Shown here piece after piece: positions 1 through 8,319 of a DNA stretch of 64,000 nt (the first letter of the stretch is position 1; every line of letters begins with the position of its first letter). Below the pieces are notes generated by a model. The model was not told where the DNA came from. It did no database searches and saw only the letters and a list, made by a program, of their open reading frames with translations. A program made the position numbers and the translations under genes. Origin of the DNA: Paenibacillus graminis (lineage in GTDB: Bacteria; Bacillota; Bacilli; Paenibacillales; Paenibacillaceae); contig NZ_CP009287.1 in NCBI RefSeq assembly GCF_000758705.1, positions 2,852,001-2,916,000 on the forward strand, given 5' to 3'.

Positions 1-2
1 AG

Positions 3-569
3 GGCAAGGACGGGCAGGCAGGTCTAGGGATGAGCGGCGGCTTCGACCGGCTGACATTTATACCGAAATCCTCGAAGCACCCGGAGGACGCAATAAAGTG
101 GATTAACGCCAAGCTGGATAAAGACACCTTCAAGCTGATCGCCATCGGCGAAGAAGGCAAGCACTTCACCTACAAAGACGGTGTATACAGCCCGATTCTG
201 CCCTTATTCACGGATGAACGCGGGCTTGCAAGCAACTATCTGACCGGAATTGATGAAAAGCTGTATCCCGTCTACTGGCAGGCCCGTGTCCAGAAAGACC
301 CGCGTTTGTTCGCAGGCTTCACCTTCCTGAACAGGGAAATTCCGGCAGAAGACCGGATCTCCGATCCGCTGGCGATGGCGCCGTCCTTGCCGGAATATTC
401 GAAGAACAACGCGTCGCTGAATCAGATGATCAATGATTTTGCCGTCAAAGTGATTGTGGGCGAGGAATCTACCGGCGCCGTGGCGGCGTTCATCGGGAAA
501 TACAACGCCGCAGGCGGAGAAGCAAGCAGCAAGGAAGTCAATGAATGGTATGCTTCGGTGAAGAAATAG
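3..569 (+). CDS. Sugar ABC transporter extracellular solute-binding protein, C-terminal part
   Basis: The frame is open to the left edge, so the gene starts outside the window; the first ATG at 30 is internal. The visible part of about 188 residues resembles the C-terminal lobe of LplA/YtcQ-type oligosaccharide-binding lipoproteins: a Gly-rich start, then a segment reading DRLTFIPKSSKHPEDAIKWI, then the acidic-aromatic stretch around GEEGKHFTYKDGVYSPI. Such proteins sit lipid-anchored outside the membrane and hand sugars to a two-permease importer. The gene ends 15 bases before an FAD oxidoreductase with its own Shine-Dalgarno, suggesting one transcript. The substrate cannot be read from this fragment. 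Confidence 0.85.
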   Translation, partial: GKDGQAGLGMSGGFDRLTFIPKSSKHPEDAIKWINAKLDKDTFKLIAIGEEGKHFTYKDGVYSPILPLFTDERGLASNYLTGIDEKLYPVYWQARVQKDPRLFAGFTFLNREIPAEDRISDPLAMAPSLPEYSKNNASLNQMINDFAVKVIVGEESTGAVAAFIGKYNAAGGEASSKEVNEWYASVKK

Positions 570-584
570 CCGGGAGGAACGCGT

Positions 585-1991
585 ATGAACAGCTATAGGA
601 TGAACAGTGAAATACCGCTTCAGGATTCATGGGATGTTATTGTTGTGGGTGGAGGCCCGGCCGGCTGCACTGCCGCTGCCGCAGCGGCGCGGGAGGGGGC
701 AAGAACCCTGCTGGTTGAAGCCACCGGCAGCCTTGGCGGAATGGGAACCTCGGGACTTGTCCCGGCGTGGTGTCCATTTTCTGATCTGGAGCAGATCATT
801 TACCGGGGGCTGGCTATGAAGGTGTTCGAGTCCCTGAAGGCGCAGATGCCGCATGTCCGCAAGGATGCTATGGACTGGGTACCGATTGACCCGGAGAAGC
901 TGAAGGTTATCTATGACGAACTGGTCCGGGAGTCGGGGGCGGTCGTTCAGTTCATGACACAGCTTGGGGCGGTAGATACGGATGACAACGGCAAGGTGAC
1001 GACACTGATTACTGCCAGCAAGAATGGACTCCAGGCTCTCCAGGCCAAGGTGTATATCGATTGTACGGGCGATGCGGATGTTGCCGCTTGGGCGGGAGCG
1101 GAATATCTTAAGGGTGATATGCAGACCGGTGAGCTGATGCCTGCCACGCACTGCTTCACACTGGGCAATGTGGATGAATACGCTTACCTCAATGGTCCGC
1201 TGCTGCACAGCAGCAACAAAACCAGTTCGATCTATGACATCCTCGGCTCGGGCCGCTATCCCCTGATTCCCGATGCGCATATCTGCAACAATATTATCGC
1301 TCCCAGAACGGTGGGGTTCAACGCCGGGCATTTATGGGACGTGGACAATACAGATGCCGGGTCCATATCGGAGGCCTTGATGCAGGGACGCAAGCTGGCG
1401 GCTGCTTACAGGGACGCGCTTGCTGAATTTATGCCGGCTTCTTTTGGAAGCTCCTATGTAGCCAACACGGGATCTTTGATGGGCGTGCGGGAGACACGGC
1501 GAATTACCGGCGATTACGTGCTTAGTGTCGACGATTATGTGGGCCGCCGCAGCTTTGAGGATGAAATCTGCCGCAACAGCTACTTCATAGATATTCATGG
1601 AACGGAGAAAGAAGAGAAGCAGGCAGGCGGCAAACAGGAAGTCATTAAACGTTATGGTCCGGGGGAATCTCACGGTATTCCATACCGCTGCCTGACACCC
1701 CGATCTCTGAAAAATGTATTGGTTGCCGGACGCTCCATTTCCTGTGTACGCGAGGTGCAGGGCAGTGTGAGAGTGATGCCGGTCTGTCTCGCCATGGGTG
1801 AGGCTGCCGGGATTGCGGCTGCCATGGCCTCCGTTCAGCCAGCGCCTGACGTCCACGCTGTAAATATCGCGGCGCTTCGCAGACGTCTGCGGGAGGAAGG
1901 CGCATATCTGCCGGATACCGAAGCTGAAACGGCAGCAGCCACTGCGGGAAAGACAAGGAATGAAGAGGACGGCGGGGGGACCTCTTCTTGA
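585..1991 (+). CDS. FAD-dependent oxidoreductase (FAD_oxidored family)
   Basis: A 468-residue flavoprotein with an N-terminal Rossmann motif GGGPAGC at residues 22-28 followed by a typical ADP-binding strand ending in an acidic residue (LLVEA). The family (PF12831) includes glycan- and sugar-associated oxidoreductases often encoded next to Lpl-type ABC importers, as here, where it follows a solute-binding protein gene by 15 bases. A C-terminal GSVRVMPVCLAMGEAAGIAA segment is the usual second flavin-contacting region. The start at 585 has GGGAGG upstream at good spacing; an ATG at 600 is possible but has no better site. The exact substrate is unknown. The stop lies one base from the convergent yihY-like gene. 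Confidence 0.85.
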   Translation: MNSYRMNSEIPLQDSWDVIVVGGGPAGCTAAAAAAREGARTLLVEATGSLGGMGTSGLVPAWCPFSDLEQIIYRGLAMKVFESLKAQMPHVRKDAMDWVPIDPEKLKVIYDELVRESGAVVQFMTQLGAVDTDDNGKVTTLITASKNGLQALQAKVYIDCTGDADVAAWAGAEYLKGDMQTGELMPATHCFTLGNVDEYAYLNGPLLHSSNKTSSIYDILGSGRYPLIPDAHICNNIIAPRTVGFNAGHLWDVDNTDAGSISEALMQGRKLAAAYRDALAEFMPASFGSSYVANTGSLMGVRETRRITGDYVLSVDDYVGRRSFEDEICRNSYFIDIHGTEKEEKQAGGKQEVIKRYGPGESHGIPYRCLTPRSLKNVLVAGRSISCVREVQGSVRVMPVCLAMGEAAGIAAAMASVQPAPDVHAVNIAALRRRLREEGAYLPDTEAETAAATAGKTRNEEDGGGTSS

Positions 1992-1992
1992 A

Positions 1993-2829
1993 TTACCGCT
2001 TGTGCGAACGCTTCATCAGGATGGCATTGATCTCCCCGCCAGCCAGGATGATGATGGAGCTGATATAGAGCCAGATCAGGAGGACCATTACTCCGCCAAG
2101 ACTGCCGTAGGTTTCGGTGAAATTGCTGAACTGGTTGACATAGACGGAGAAGAGGATAGAGGTTATGATCCAGCCGAGGGTGGCAAACATCGCGCCGGGC
2201 ATAACCTCTTTAAGCGTGAGCCTGCGGCTGGGGGCAATCCAGTAGAGCAGGGTGAATACCAAAAACATGACAAACAGCGGGACGGCATATTGCAGCAGGT
2301 CCCATATTTTTTGGAAGCCATAGGGCAAATCCAGGAGCAGAAAAACCTGTGTCTTCAGCCAGGTGCCAAGCACGAGCAGCAGAATGCTGAGCAGCACCAC
2401 GAATCCGATGAACAGAGTAGCCAGGAATGCAATACCGCGTATTTTCCAGAACACCCTGCTCTCTTCAATATCATAGGCACGGTTGAGGCCTTTGATAATA
2501 GCGTTGATTCCTTTGGAAGCAGCCCATAACGTAGCCAGCATCCCAAAGGACAGCAGGGCCTGGCTGCGGCCATCCGCCACATCCTTCAGAATTTCCTCGA
2601 TAATCGAGATAGCCTCTGCAGGCATGATCTGCTCCAGATCACGGATCTTGTCCTCTACTGAAATATGGGCATAGCCAATCAGCGTCATTATAAAAATCAG
2701 GAAAGGGAACAAAGACAGGATCAAGTAGTAAGTAAGCTGCGCGCTGATCCCCTGCACATCATCAAGTTTGATCTTTTGGTACAGCTGTTTGGAAAAGGAA
2801 AAAGCTCTTCCGGCGGCGCTTTTCTTCAT
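1993..2829 (-). CDS. YihY/BrkB family integral membrane protein
   Basis: A 278-residue protein with about six hydrophobic segments and the YihY signature near the N terminus (AQLTYYLILSLFPFLIFIMT). Family members were once called ribonuclease BN; that activity belongs to another gene, and the role of YihY proteins remains uncertain (a membrane transport or envelope function is assumed). An AGGAGG sits seven bases ahead of the ATG. It converges with the FAD oxidoreductase, with one base between the stop codons and no hairpin between them, so the two transcripts probably overlap. Confidence 0.85.
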   Translation of the reverse strand: MKKSAAGRAFSFSKQLYQKIKLDDVQGISAQLTYYLILSLFPFLIFIMTLIGYAHISVEDKIRDLEQIMPAEAISIIEEILKDVADGRSQALLSFGMLATLWAASKGINAIIKGLNRAYDIEESRVFWKIRGIAFLATLFIGFVVLLSILLLVLGTWLKTQVFLLLDLPYGFQKIWDLLQYAVPLFVMFLVFTLLYWIAPSRRLTLKEVMPGAMFATLGWIITSILFSVYVNQFSNFTETYGSLGGVMVLLIWLYISSIIILAGGEINAILMKRSHKR

Positions 2830-3184
2830 AATGCCCTCCTCTGCTTATTCTATAATATGCTATCGCATATATTTAACTCCACTCCGCAGTTTGAATCATC
2901 AGACGAAGCGGATAGAGGGCCGGGGCCTGTTAATCAATAGCTTATGTTAACCAGGGATCTAAATCAATGGTATGGACAGTTATGAATCCATTCTTCACCA
3001 TTCGTTCTAGATGGGAATAATCACAGCAGAGCGGGGGGATTTGTGCAGCATGGGATAACAGCAGCGCAGAAAAACTGTGCGTTAAGCACTCCGCTATTGC
3101 CCGGAGTGCTTTTTAGCAACTTTAATTCTGGGGTCAGAGAGTGCAATAGAATGCGGGTTATTTTCGCAAAGGGGCTGAACGTGA
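2830..3184. other. Intergenic region, 355 bases, with one orphan terminator
   Basis: No convincing gene. Apart from the hairpin at 3084-3115 nothing structured stands out. The yihY-like promoter should lie at the left side of this region, reading leftwards; I could not assign clear boxes. Confidence 0.5.
3084..3115 (+). terminator. Rho-independent terminator without an obvious gene upstream
   Basis: A perfect 10-bp stem (AAGCACTCCG at 3084-3093 with CGGAGTGCTT at 3102-3111) with an 8-base loop, followed by a short T run on the plus strand. The minus strand lacks a T run after the stem. The neighbouring genes on both sides are on the minus strand, so no annotated gene feeds this terminator. 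Confidence 0.65.
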
Positions 3185-4054
3185 TCACGAAGTATGCATA
3201 CTTTCCGCTGCGGCAAATTCCTGTTCATATATAGCTTGCACCTTGGACAGCACTTTGGAGCTGTGGGCTGCGAACTTCAGCCCAGTTACCTGATCCTTGA
3301 CCAGGAAGACGCCGGGCAGGTTGCTGTGCTGGCCTAAGGCCGCGTTATACAGCAGGTTGGCACCATGGCTTGGATGGGGAAAAAAGAGCTTGATGACCGG
3401 CTTCAGCCAAAAGGGCAGCCCGGATTTTTTTCCGCTGCGGATAGTGTTATTGCCTCCCGGGTCAGCACTGCGGAGCATAATTCCTTCTGCGGCCAGCTGC
3501 GGCGCAAGCTCCAGGGTCCAGAGCGAGAGGGCCAGCTTGGAGGCGGCATAGGGACCGAAGAGCTTTTTAAATTCAGTGGGGTGCTCCAGTGTATCCGGGT
3601 TAAATTGCTTCATGGTCATAAAAGCGTTGGACGAAGTGTTGACTACAGTTTTTAATTGGCCCTTCTGCAGCAGTGCTTTGAGCTCCATGGTAATTATATA
3701 CGGTGCAACAGTCTGAAGGTCAAAATGCATTTCACGCCCCTGCTTGGAATTTTTCAGCTCAGGAAAGCTTCCGCCTGCATTGTTGAATAGAATATCGAGC
3801 TTCTGCTCCTTTGACTTGATCTCATCCAGGGCATGGCTTAATGCGTAGAAATCACTCAGATCCGCTTTGTAGATCCGCAGTTGCCTGCTTGCAACCGCAC
3901 CAGTGATTAATGGATCGTCAGTTGTAAACCCTGAACGGATTAAGGCAATAATCTGCCAGCCTTCGGCCAGCATTTTGCGGGTCAGTTCCAGTCCAATGCC
4001 GTTGTTTGCACCTGTGATGAGTGCTGTTCCGTGGTGTTGTTGCCCTATTGTCAT
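3185..4054 (-). CDS. SDR family NAD(P)-dependent oxidoreductase
   Basis: A 289-residue classical or extended short-chain dehydrogenase. It has the cofactor motif TGANNGIG near residue 15, NNAGG near residue 92, an active-site serine in the NTSSNAF segment and a YxxxK pair in YAASK. C-terminal extensions resemble retinol-dehydrogenase-like or WW-type SDRs, so the substrate may be a hydrophobic alcohol or aldehyde. It is divergent from a MerR regulator, and both share twin operators (4125-4211), so it is very probably a target of that regulator. A weak AGGGG lies about nine bases before the ATG. Confidence 0.88.
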   Translation of the reverse strand: MTIGQQHHGTALITGANNGIGLELTRKMLAEGWQIIALIRSGFTTDDPLITGAVASRQLRIYKADLSDFYALSHALDEIKSKEQKLDILFNNAGGSFPELKNSKQGREMHFDLQTVAPYIITMELKALLQKGQLKTVVNTSSNAFMTMKQFNPDTLEHPTEFKKLFGPYAASKLALSLWTLELAPQLAAEGIMLRSADPGGNNTIRSGKKSGLPFWLKPVIKLFFPHPSHGANLLYNAALGQHSNLPGVFLVKDQVTGLKFAAHSSKVLSKVQAIYEQEFAAAESMHTS

Positions 4055-4124
4055 TAGTCATTTCCCCTTTGTAATGAAGTCGCAGGCAGTTCGCATGGAA
4101 TCGCGCCAGCCAGTGAATGCGCTC

Positions 4125-4155
4125 AGTGTATAACTTGGAGTCGACTCCAAGTCAA
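4125..4155 (-). promoter_or_regulatory. MerR-type promoter and operator for the SDR gene
   Basis: On the minus strand, -35 TTGACT (4150-4155) and -10 TACACT (4125-4130) are separated by exactly 19 bp. The spacer holds a perfect palindrome centred at 4142/4143 (ACTTGGAGTC/GACTCCAAGT). An overlong 19-bp spacer with a centred dyad is the hallmark of MerR-activated promoters. Confidence 0.85.
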
Positions 4156-4180
4156 GAAGCGTTTTCGGATTGATAAAGAG

Positions 4181-4211
4181 TTGACTTGGAGCTGACTCCA
4201 AGCTATATAAT
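4181..4211 (+). promoter_or_regulatory. MerR-type promoter and operator for the merR gene
   Basis: -35 TTGACT (4181-4186) and a consensus -10 TATAAT (4206-4211) with a 19-bp spacer. The spacer region contains the near-perfect dyad CTTGGAGC/TGACTCCAAG (4185-4202), which shares its half-sites with the divergent operator. This points to autoregulation. Confidence 0.88.
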
Positions 4212-4249
4212 AGTCCTACCGGTACACAAATAATCTGAGAGGTGATCCT

Positions 4250-4705
4250 ATGAGTGAAACTGGAGTGGATACCGGCGTGCATATTGTGCAGGGTTATTCC
4301 ATTAAACAAACCTCTGAGCTGACGGGAATTACAGAGGATACCATCCGGTATTACGAAAAGATTGGACTGCTCCCCCGGGCACAGCGCAAGGGAAACAGCC
4401 ACCGTATCTACGGCGACAACGATATTGAGACCATGAAGCTGATTACCTGCCTCAAAAAAACAGGAATGCCGCTGGACGACATGCGTCCTTTTCTGGACCT
4501 GTCGCTTGATTCCAATCTGTCTGAATTTCCGGAGCTGCATGAGATGATTGTGAACCATAAGCAGAAAATATTGGATCAGATCGCCTCGCTGCAGCAGATT
4601 GTAGACCTGATCGACAGTAAAATGGACCAGAATTTCCTCGGACCGCAGGAATGCGAGCTCACTGTTGACCGGAAAAAAATGCCGGTGCGGCGGACAATCA
4701 GATAA
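4250..4705 (+). CDS. MerR family transcriptional regulator
   Basis: A 151-residue MerR protein: an N-terminal winged helix-turn-helix (YSIKQTSELTGITEDTIRYY, residues about 15-35), the conserved RYYEKIGLLP wing, then a C-terminal coiled coil (about 95-135). A single cysteine lies in the LITCLKKTGM segment, at the position where AdhR-like regulators carry their thiol sensor. It has no C-terminal metal-binding cysteine cluster. It is divergent from an SDR gene and both promoters carry matching 19-bp-spacer dyads. The likely role is activation of the SDR under electrophile or aldehyde stress, an inference from AdhR-type homology. The Shine-Dalgarno is GAGGTGAT before the ATG. Confidence 0.9.
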   Translation: MSETGVDTGVHIVQGYSIKQTSELTGITEDTIRYYEKIGLLPRAQRKGNSHRIYGDNDIETMKLITCLKKTGMPLDDMRPFLDLSLDSNLSEFPELHEMIVNHKQKILDQIASLQQIVDLIDSKMDQNFLGPQECELTVDRKKMPVRRTIR

Positions 4706-4710
4706 AATTC

Positions 4711-4742
4711 GGAAGCTCCGGCCTTTAGGGTGGGGCTTTTTT
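4711..4742 (+). terminator. Probable terminator after merR
   Basis: An AAGCTCC arm and a GGGGCTT arm enclose a short loop and are followed by six Ts. The stem has one G-U pair. Confidence 0.55.
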
Positions 4743-4863
4743 CATTGCACGATTTCCCGCAGGCTGCTTAGAATGAAAGGAATTGGTCAGCGCAGGCTTC
4801 CGAAACAGTCTGTAAGAGGATACTCGGGAAGCCCGGGCACCAAACTTTTTGGGGGGATTGCAT

Positions 4864-5961
4864 ATGACGCAGATGATTGGTGCTCCGTTCAAATATATTC
4901 AGGGCAGCGGCGAGATTTCCAAGCTCGGACTGTATTGCTCACAGCTTGGGGCGAAAGGGGTTTATGCTATCTTAGATCCGTTCGTTTACTCCATGTATGG
5001 AGAAGAGGTTAACCGTAGTTTTGAGCAGTATTCCGTTGCACTCGTTCAGGAGGAGTTCAGGGGGGAATGTTCGATTGAGCAGGTCGAGCGTATTGTATCC
5101 GCAGCGCAGGCAACGGTCAACAGCGATGTAATTGTAGGGATTGGCGGCGGCAAAACCCTGGATACGGCAAAAGCCGTCAGCCACTTTGCCGGCCTTCCAG
5201 TGGTGCTCGTTCCAACGGTGGCTTCCACAGATGCGCCATGCAGCGCACTGTCGGTGCTGTACACGGAGGATGGAAGACTGGACCGCTACCTTCCCTTGCG
5301 GCACAACCCGGATATGGTGATTGCCGATGTGGATATTATCGCGAAAGCGCCGCCCAGACTGTTGGCTGCAGGTATGGGGGATGCTCTATCTACTTACTAT
5401 GAAGCCCGGGCCTGCCGCCGCTCCGGCGTAGTCACCCAGGCCGGGGGCCGCAGCTCTATAGCCGCCTTTGCCCTGGCCAAGGCTTGTCATGACACCCTGA
5501 TTGCCTATGGAGCGGAGGCTCTGCGGGATTGCCGGGAAGGGACCGGTTCAGAAGCTGTTGGACGGATCGTGGAAGCCAATATATATCTCAGCGGCATCGG
5601 CTTCGAGAGTGGAGGACTGGCCGCGGCCCATGCGATCCATAATGGTCTGACGCAGCTGGAGGAATGCCGCCACATGCTGCATGGGGAGAAGGTTGCATTC
5701 GCCACACTAGCACAGCTGATGCTGGAACAGGCACCGGTAGAAGAGATCGAAGAGGTGACTGCTTTTTGCCGGATGGCAGGCTTGCCCGTAACCCTGGGCG
5801 AACTGGGTCTGAACGCTGCAAAGGCGGAAAGGTTGAGGATTGCCGCCGAAGCCAGCTGTGCAGCGGACAACCCGATGGGGAACATGCCGTTTGCCGTTTC
5901 GCCGCAGCAGGTGCTGGATGCAATACTTGCGGCAGACCTGCGGGGACAGCAGGTTTCCTGA
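4864..5961 (+). CDS. gldA: Glycerol dehydrogenase / iron-containing alcohol dehydrogenase family
   Basis: A 365-residue protein, the usual GldA length. It oxidises glycerol to dihydroxyacetone with NAD. The NAD-binding GIGGGKTLDTAKA motif is near residue 94; the zinc ligands are D173 (GMGDALSTYYEA), H256 (AHAIHN) and H273 (HGEK), closely matching the positions in Bacillus glycerol dehydrogenase. I chose ATG 4864 because a G-rich Shine-Dalgarno (4851-4857) sits seven bases upstream; an in-frame TTG at 4849 overlaps that site. A second paralogue lies at 56017-57150 beside dihydroxyacetone kinase, so this copy may act on another polyol or hydroxyketone. Confidence 0.85.
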   Translation: MTQMIGAPFKYIQGSGEISKLGLYCSQLGAKGVYAILDPFVYSMYGEEVNRSFEQYSVALVQEEFRGECSIEQVERIVSAAQATVNSDVIVGIGGGKTLDTAKAVSHFAGLPVVLVPTVASTDAPCSALSVLYTEDGRLDRYLPLRHNPDMVIADVDIIAKAPPRLLAAGMGDALSTYYEARACRRSGVVTQAGGRSSIAAFALAKACHDTLIAYGAEALRDCREGTGSEAVGRIVEANIYLSGIGFESGGLAAAHAIHNGLTQLEECRHMLHGEKVAFATLAQLMLEQAPVEEIEEVTAFCRMAGLPVTLGELGLNAAKAERLRIAAEASCAADNPMGNMPFAVSPQQVLDAILAADLRGQQVS

Positions 5962-6058
5962 CGATTGTTAATAATTGCGCAGGCGGACGGTACATATTAA
6001 TCCTTCGTGTTCCAAACAATGAGAACAAGGGTTGTAGAACTCGAAGGAGGCGTTCCCT

Positions 6059-6994
6059 ATGAAGAAGGGCAAACGTATGGTTAAGCGCACCAAGAAGTAT
6101 TTTTACCCTGCCGCCATTTTTATAGCCGCCACACTCTGCACTGCTGTTCCGGCCGCAGGTGGGGCCGGCCTTTCGGAGAATGTTCATCACAGCGCGGGGC
6201 AAAAAGCGGCAGCTGCTCTGCTGGCTGAGCCCGCTGCGCCAAACGGCGGCCGCGGCTCCAGGGTGCAGCCTGCGGAGGACAGCGCAAGCCGCAGCCGTGT
6301 CGCTATCATCATCGATGATTTCGGCAACGGCATGAAGGGAACCGAAGAGATGTTTGCGCTCCCGGTCAAATTCACCGTAGCGGTAATGCCGTTCCTGCCG
6401 ACTTCCGTGAAGGATGCCACAAGGGCTCATGAGCAGGGGCTTGATGTGCTGGTCCATCTGCCCATGGAGCCGCGCCAGGGCAAACCGGAATGGCTGGGAC
6501 CCGGAGCCGTCCTGACCCGGATGAGCGATGCAGAGGTCCGGAAATCGGTCGAGGCGGCGCTGGATAATGTTCCGTTTGCCATCGGAATCAACAATCACAT
6601 GGGCTCCAAAGTGACCGGGGATGAGCGGGTGATGGGCATTATTCTCACCGTCTGCAAGGAGCGCGGGCTGTTCTTTGTAGACAGCCATACCAATTACCGC
6701 TCGATTGCCGGAAAAATGGCACAGAAGATGGGATTGCCTCCGGTAGAAAATCACATTTTTCTGGACGATGTCCACACATCAGGCCACGTCGCGAAGCAAA
6801 TGCGGCTGGTGCAGGAAAGGGCGCTGGATCAAAAATATTGTGTGACCATCGGACATGTCGGCATTCAAGGCAAAGAAACCGCCGCAGGTATCCGCAGCGG
6901 CATTGCCGAATTGAAGGACAGTGTTGAATTTGTCGGAATCTCTGAGCTGGTCAAAGACCAGTGGAAATGGAATTCCAGTGTTACACTTCCATAA
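6059..6994 (+). CDS. Divergent polysaccharide deacetylase family protein (YibQ-like), secreted
   Basis: A 311-residue protein with an N-terminal basic region plus a hydrophobic segment (signal peptide or anchor, residues 13-35). A low-complexity linker follows, then a divergent polysaccharide deacetylase domain (PF04748) opening with VAIIIDDFGNG near residue 83. Family markers include VAVMPFLP, HLPMEP, GINNHMGS and FFVDSHT. The fold is that of NodB deacetylases, but the biochemical activity of this subfamily is unsettled; envelope polysaccharide or peptidoglycan processing is inferred. GAAGGAGG precedes the ATG. Its 3' end overlaps the convergent amidase gene by 14 bases. Confidence 0.85.
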   Translation: MKKGKRMVKRTKKYFYPAAIFIAATLCTAVPAAGGAGLSENVHHSAGQKAAAALLAEPAAPNGGRGSRVQPAEDSASRSRVAIIIDDFGNGMKGTEEMFALPVKFTVAVMPFLPTSVKDATRAHEQGLDVLVHLPMEPRQGKPEWLGPGAVLTRMSDAEVRKSVEAALDNVPFAIGINNHMGSKVTGDERVMGIILTVCKERGLFFVDSHTNYRSIAGKMAQKMGLPPVENHIFLDDVHTSGHVAKQMRLVQERALDQKYCVTIGHVGIQGKETAAGIRSGIAELKDSVEFVGISELVKDQWKWNSSVTLP

Positions 6995-7757
6995 GATAGG
7001 CAGCTATGCCACCCGCAATGGCTTCAGCAATCTTTTCTTGACCTTTCGGGCTGCACAGCATATCCCGGTCGGTCGGGCTGCTTATGAATCCCGCCTCAAC
7101 GATAACCGTTGTGGCGGTTATTTTGTTAAGCAGATAAAAGGGTTTACCGGGTCTGGGGGCTCCCTGTGCGCCATAGAGCTGGTTCAACTGGTCCTGAATC
7201 GACCTTGCGAGCAGGAAGCTGCGTCCTTCTTGGCGGTATAGAACCAAAGGGCCCTTTTTCGCCGGGGATGGCGCCCAGTTGATATGGATACTGACCACAA
7301 CGTTCGCCGGAAGTGTCTCTGCCAGCTCTTTCCGCTGGGCCAGATCCCGCATATGCCGTGAGGAGCTGCGGAGCCAGCGGTTGTCATCACTGGGCGCATA
7401 GTCGCCGGTCCGGTTCAGGATGGCGTCGAAGCCGTCGCTGCGCAGCAGCAGGAACAGACGGCGGGAAATCGCCAGGGTAATGTCTTTTTCCAGAATGGAG
7501 CCATGCGAGGTGCCCCCGTCAATGCCTCCATGGCCTGCATCGATCAGAATGATCCGTTGATCATGTCCCAGCATCTGCTGTCGTTCCGGACTTGCCTCAG
7601 CCCCGGACGTTCCGGGTACCGCCTGTGCCTCTGCACCCGTTCCCGACAGGAGTGACAGCAGCAGTCCTGCAGCGGTCAGAAGCAGCCACAAACGGCGGGT
7701 CTGCGCTCTGCGGGCGCCCGCTGAGGGTTGTGTTTTCAAGTGAATACAGCCTCTCAA
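6981..7757 (-). CDS. N-acetylmuramoyl-L-alanine amidase (Amidase_3), CwlD-like
   Basis: A 258-residue exported amidase. After a cationic N terminus it has a hydrophobic signal (about residues 22-45), then an Amidase_3 domain. Probable zinc ligands are H in DAGHGG, E in LEKD and H in SIHINW, with the catalytic E in VEAGFIS. Size and layout match the germination amidase CwlD, which works with a deacetylase to make muramic-delta-lactam in spore cortex. The convergent neighbour being a deacetylase-fold protein is suggestive but not proof. The start is TTG, placed eight bases after a perfect AAAGGAGG; no ATG competes. Confidence 0.87.
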   Translation of the reverse strand: MRGCIHLKTQPSAGARRAQTRRLWLLLTAAGLLLSLLSGTGAEAQAVPGTSGAEASPERQQMLGHDQRIILIDAGHGGIDGGTSHGSILEKDITLAISRRLFLLLRSDGFDAILNRTGDYAPSDDNRWLRSSSRHMRDLAQRKELAETLPANVVVSIHINWAPSPAKKGPLVLYRQEGRSFLLARSIQDQLNQLYGAQGAPRPGKPFYLLNKITATTVIVEAGFISSPTDRDMLCSPKGQEKIAEAIAGGIAAYLMEV

Positions 7758-7948
7758 GTGAAAAACCTCCTTTGCCCAGGATATTGATCTTTTGGGATGG
7801 ATACTTTGTTAGAGTGTACCGCCGCAGGCGAACCTATACGAAATACAGAGCGATGGTTTAGGGAAAGGCAGATTGGAGCACACTAGACACATGGAGCTTA
7901 AAGCTGATAAAGGGGAATTCCCGATCAAAGGAAACAGGAGGTGTCAAG

Positions 7949-8194
7949 ATGGCTTCCGGCGGAGATGATCTGGTGAAGTTTATTACGGAGAAGGTAGTCG
8001 TCTATATGGAAGACCCGCGGGCCAGCCGGGAACGCAGAAAGGCTGAGAAGCAGCCGTGGGCGGAAAAATGGTTCGGGATGCTTCCGCTTGGCTGGTCGAT
8101 ATGGCGCAGCAAGTGGACTCGCGGCGGTAAATCGGACAGGAACCGGGCGGCTTTGCCAGACAATAATAAAGACATGGAGAAACTCGGAACATAG
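7949..8194 (+). CDS. yqzE: YqzE family small protein
   Basis: An 81-residue protein matching the YqzE pattern: DDLVKFITEKVVVYMEDPRASRE-type N terminus, charged RRKAEKQPW segment and the WFGMLPLGWSIW core that gives the family its signature. YqzE is a conserved small protein of Bacillales of unknown function; in Bacillus subtilis it lies near the competence comG genes, which are not seen here. The C-terminal tail of about 20 residues is longer and polar. A strong CAGGAGGTG lies eight bases upstream. Confidence 0.8.
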   Translation: MASGGDDLVKFITEKVVVYMEDPRASRERRKAEKQPWAEKWFGMLPLGWSIWRSKWTRGGKSDRNRAALPDNNKDMEKLGT

Positions 8195-8243
8195 AGAGAG
8201 CAACTCCGGTCCAGTCACATTGAAGAGCTAATTCGGCTGAAAG

Positions 8244-8293
8244 CAAAAAAAGAACCTTCTCATGCCAGTTGACGGTAGACGGGAAGGTTCTTT
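8244..8293 (-). terminator. Strong terminator for the secreted-protein gene
   Basis: An 11-bp perfect stem (AAAGAACCTTC at 8249-8259, GAAGGTTCTTT at 8283-8293). Read leftwards it ends in a seven-T tract. It may also serve the plus-strand yqzE, but the T run on that side is only three bases. Confidence 0.85.
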
Positions 8294-8319
8294 AGCTTGC
8301 GCCTAAGGCAAAAAAAGTT

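Noticed and set aside
3043..3234. Small plus-strand ORF across the orphan terminator
   Set aside because: It runs through a strong terminator hairpin, has no ribosome site and overlaps the SDR gene end.
5588..6775. A 395-codon minus-strand frame
   Set aside because: Antisense across gldA and the YibQ-like gene, both of which have clear catalytic motifs and ribosome sites.
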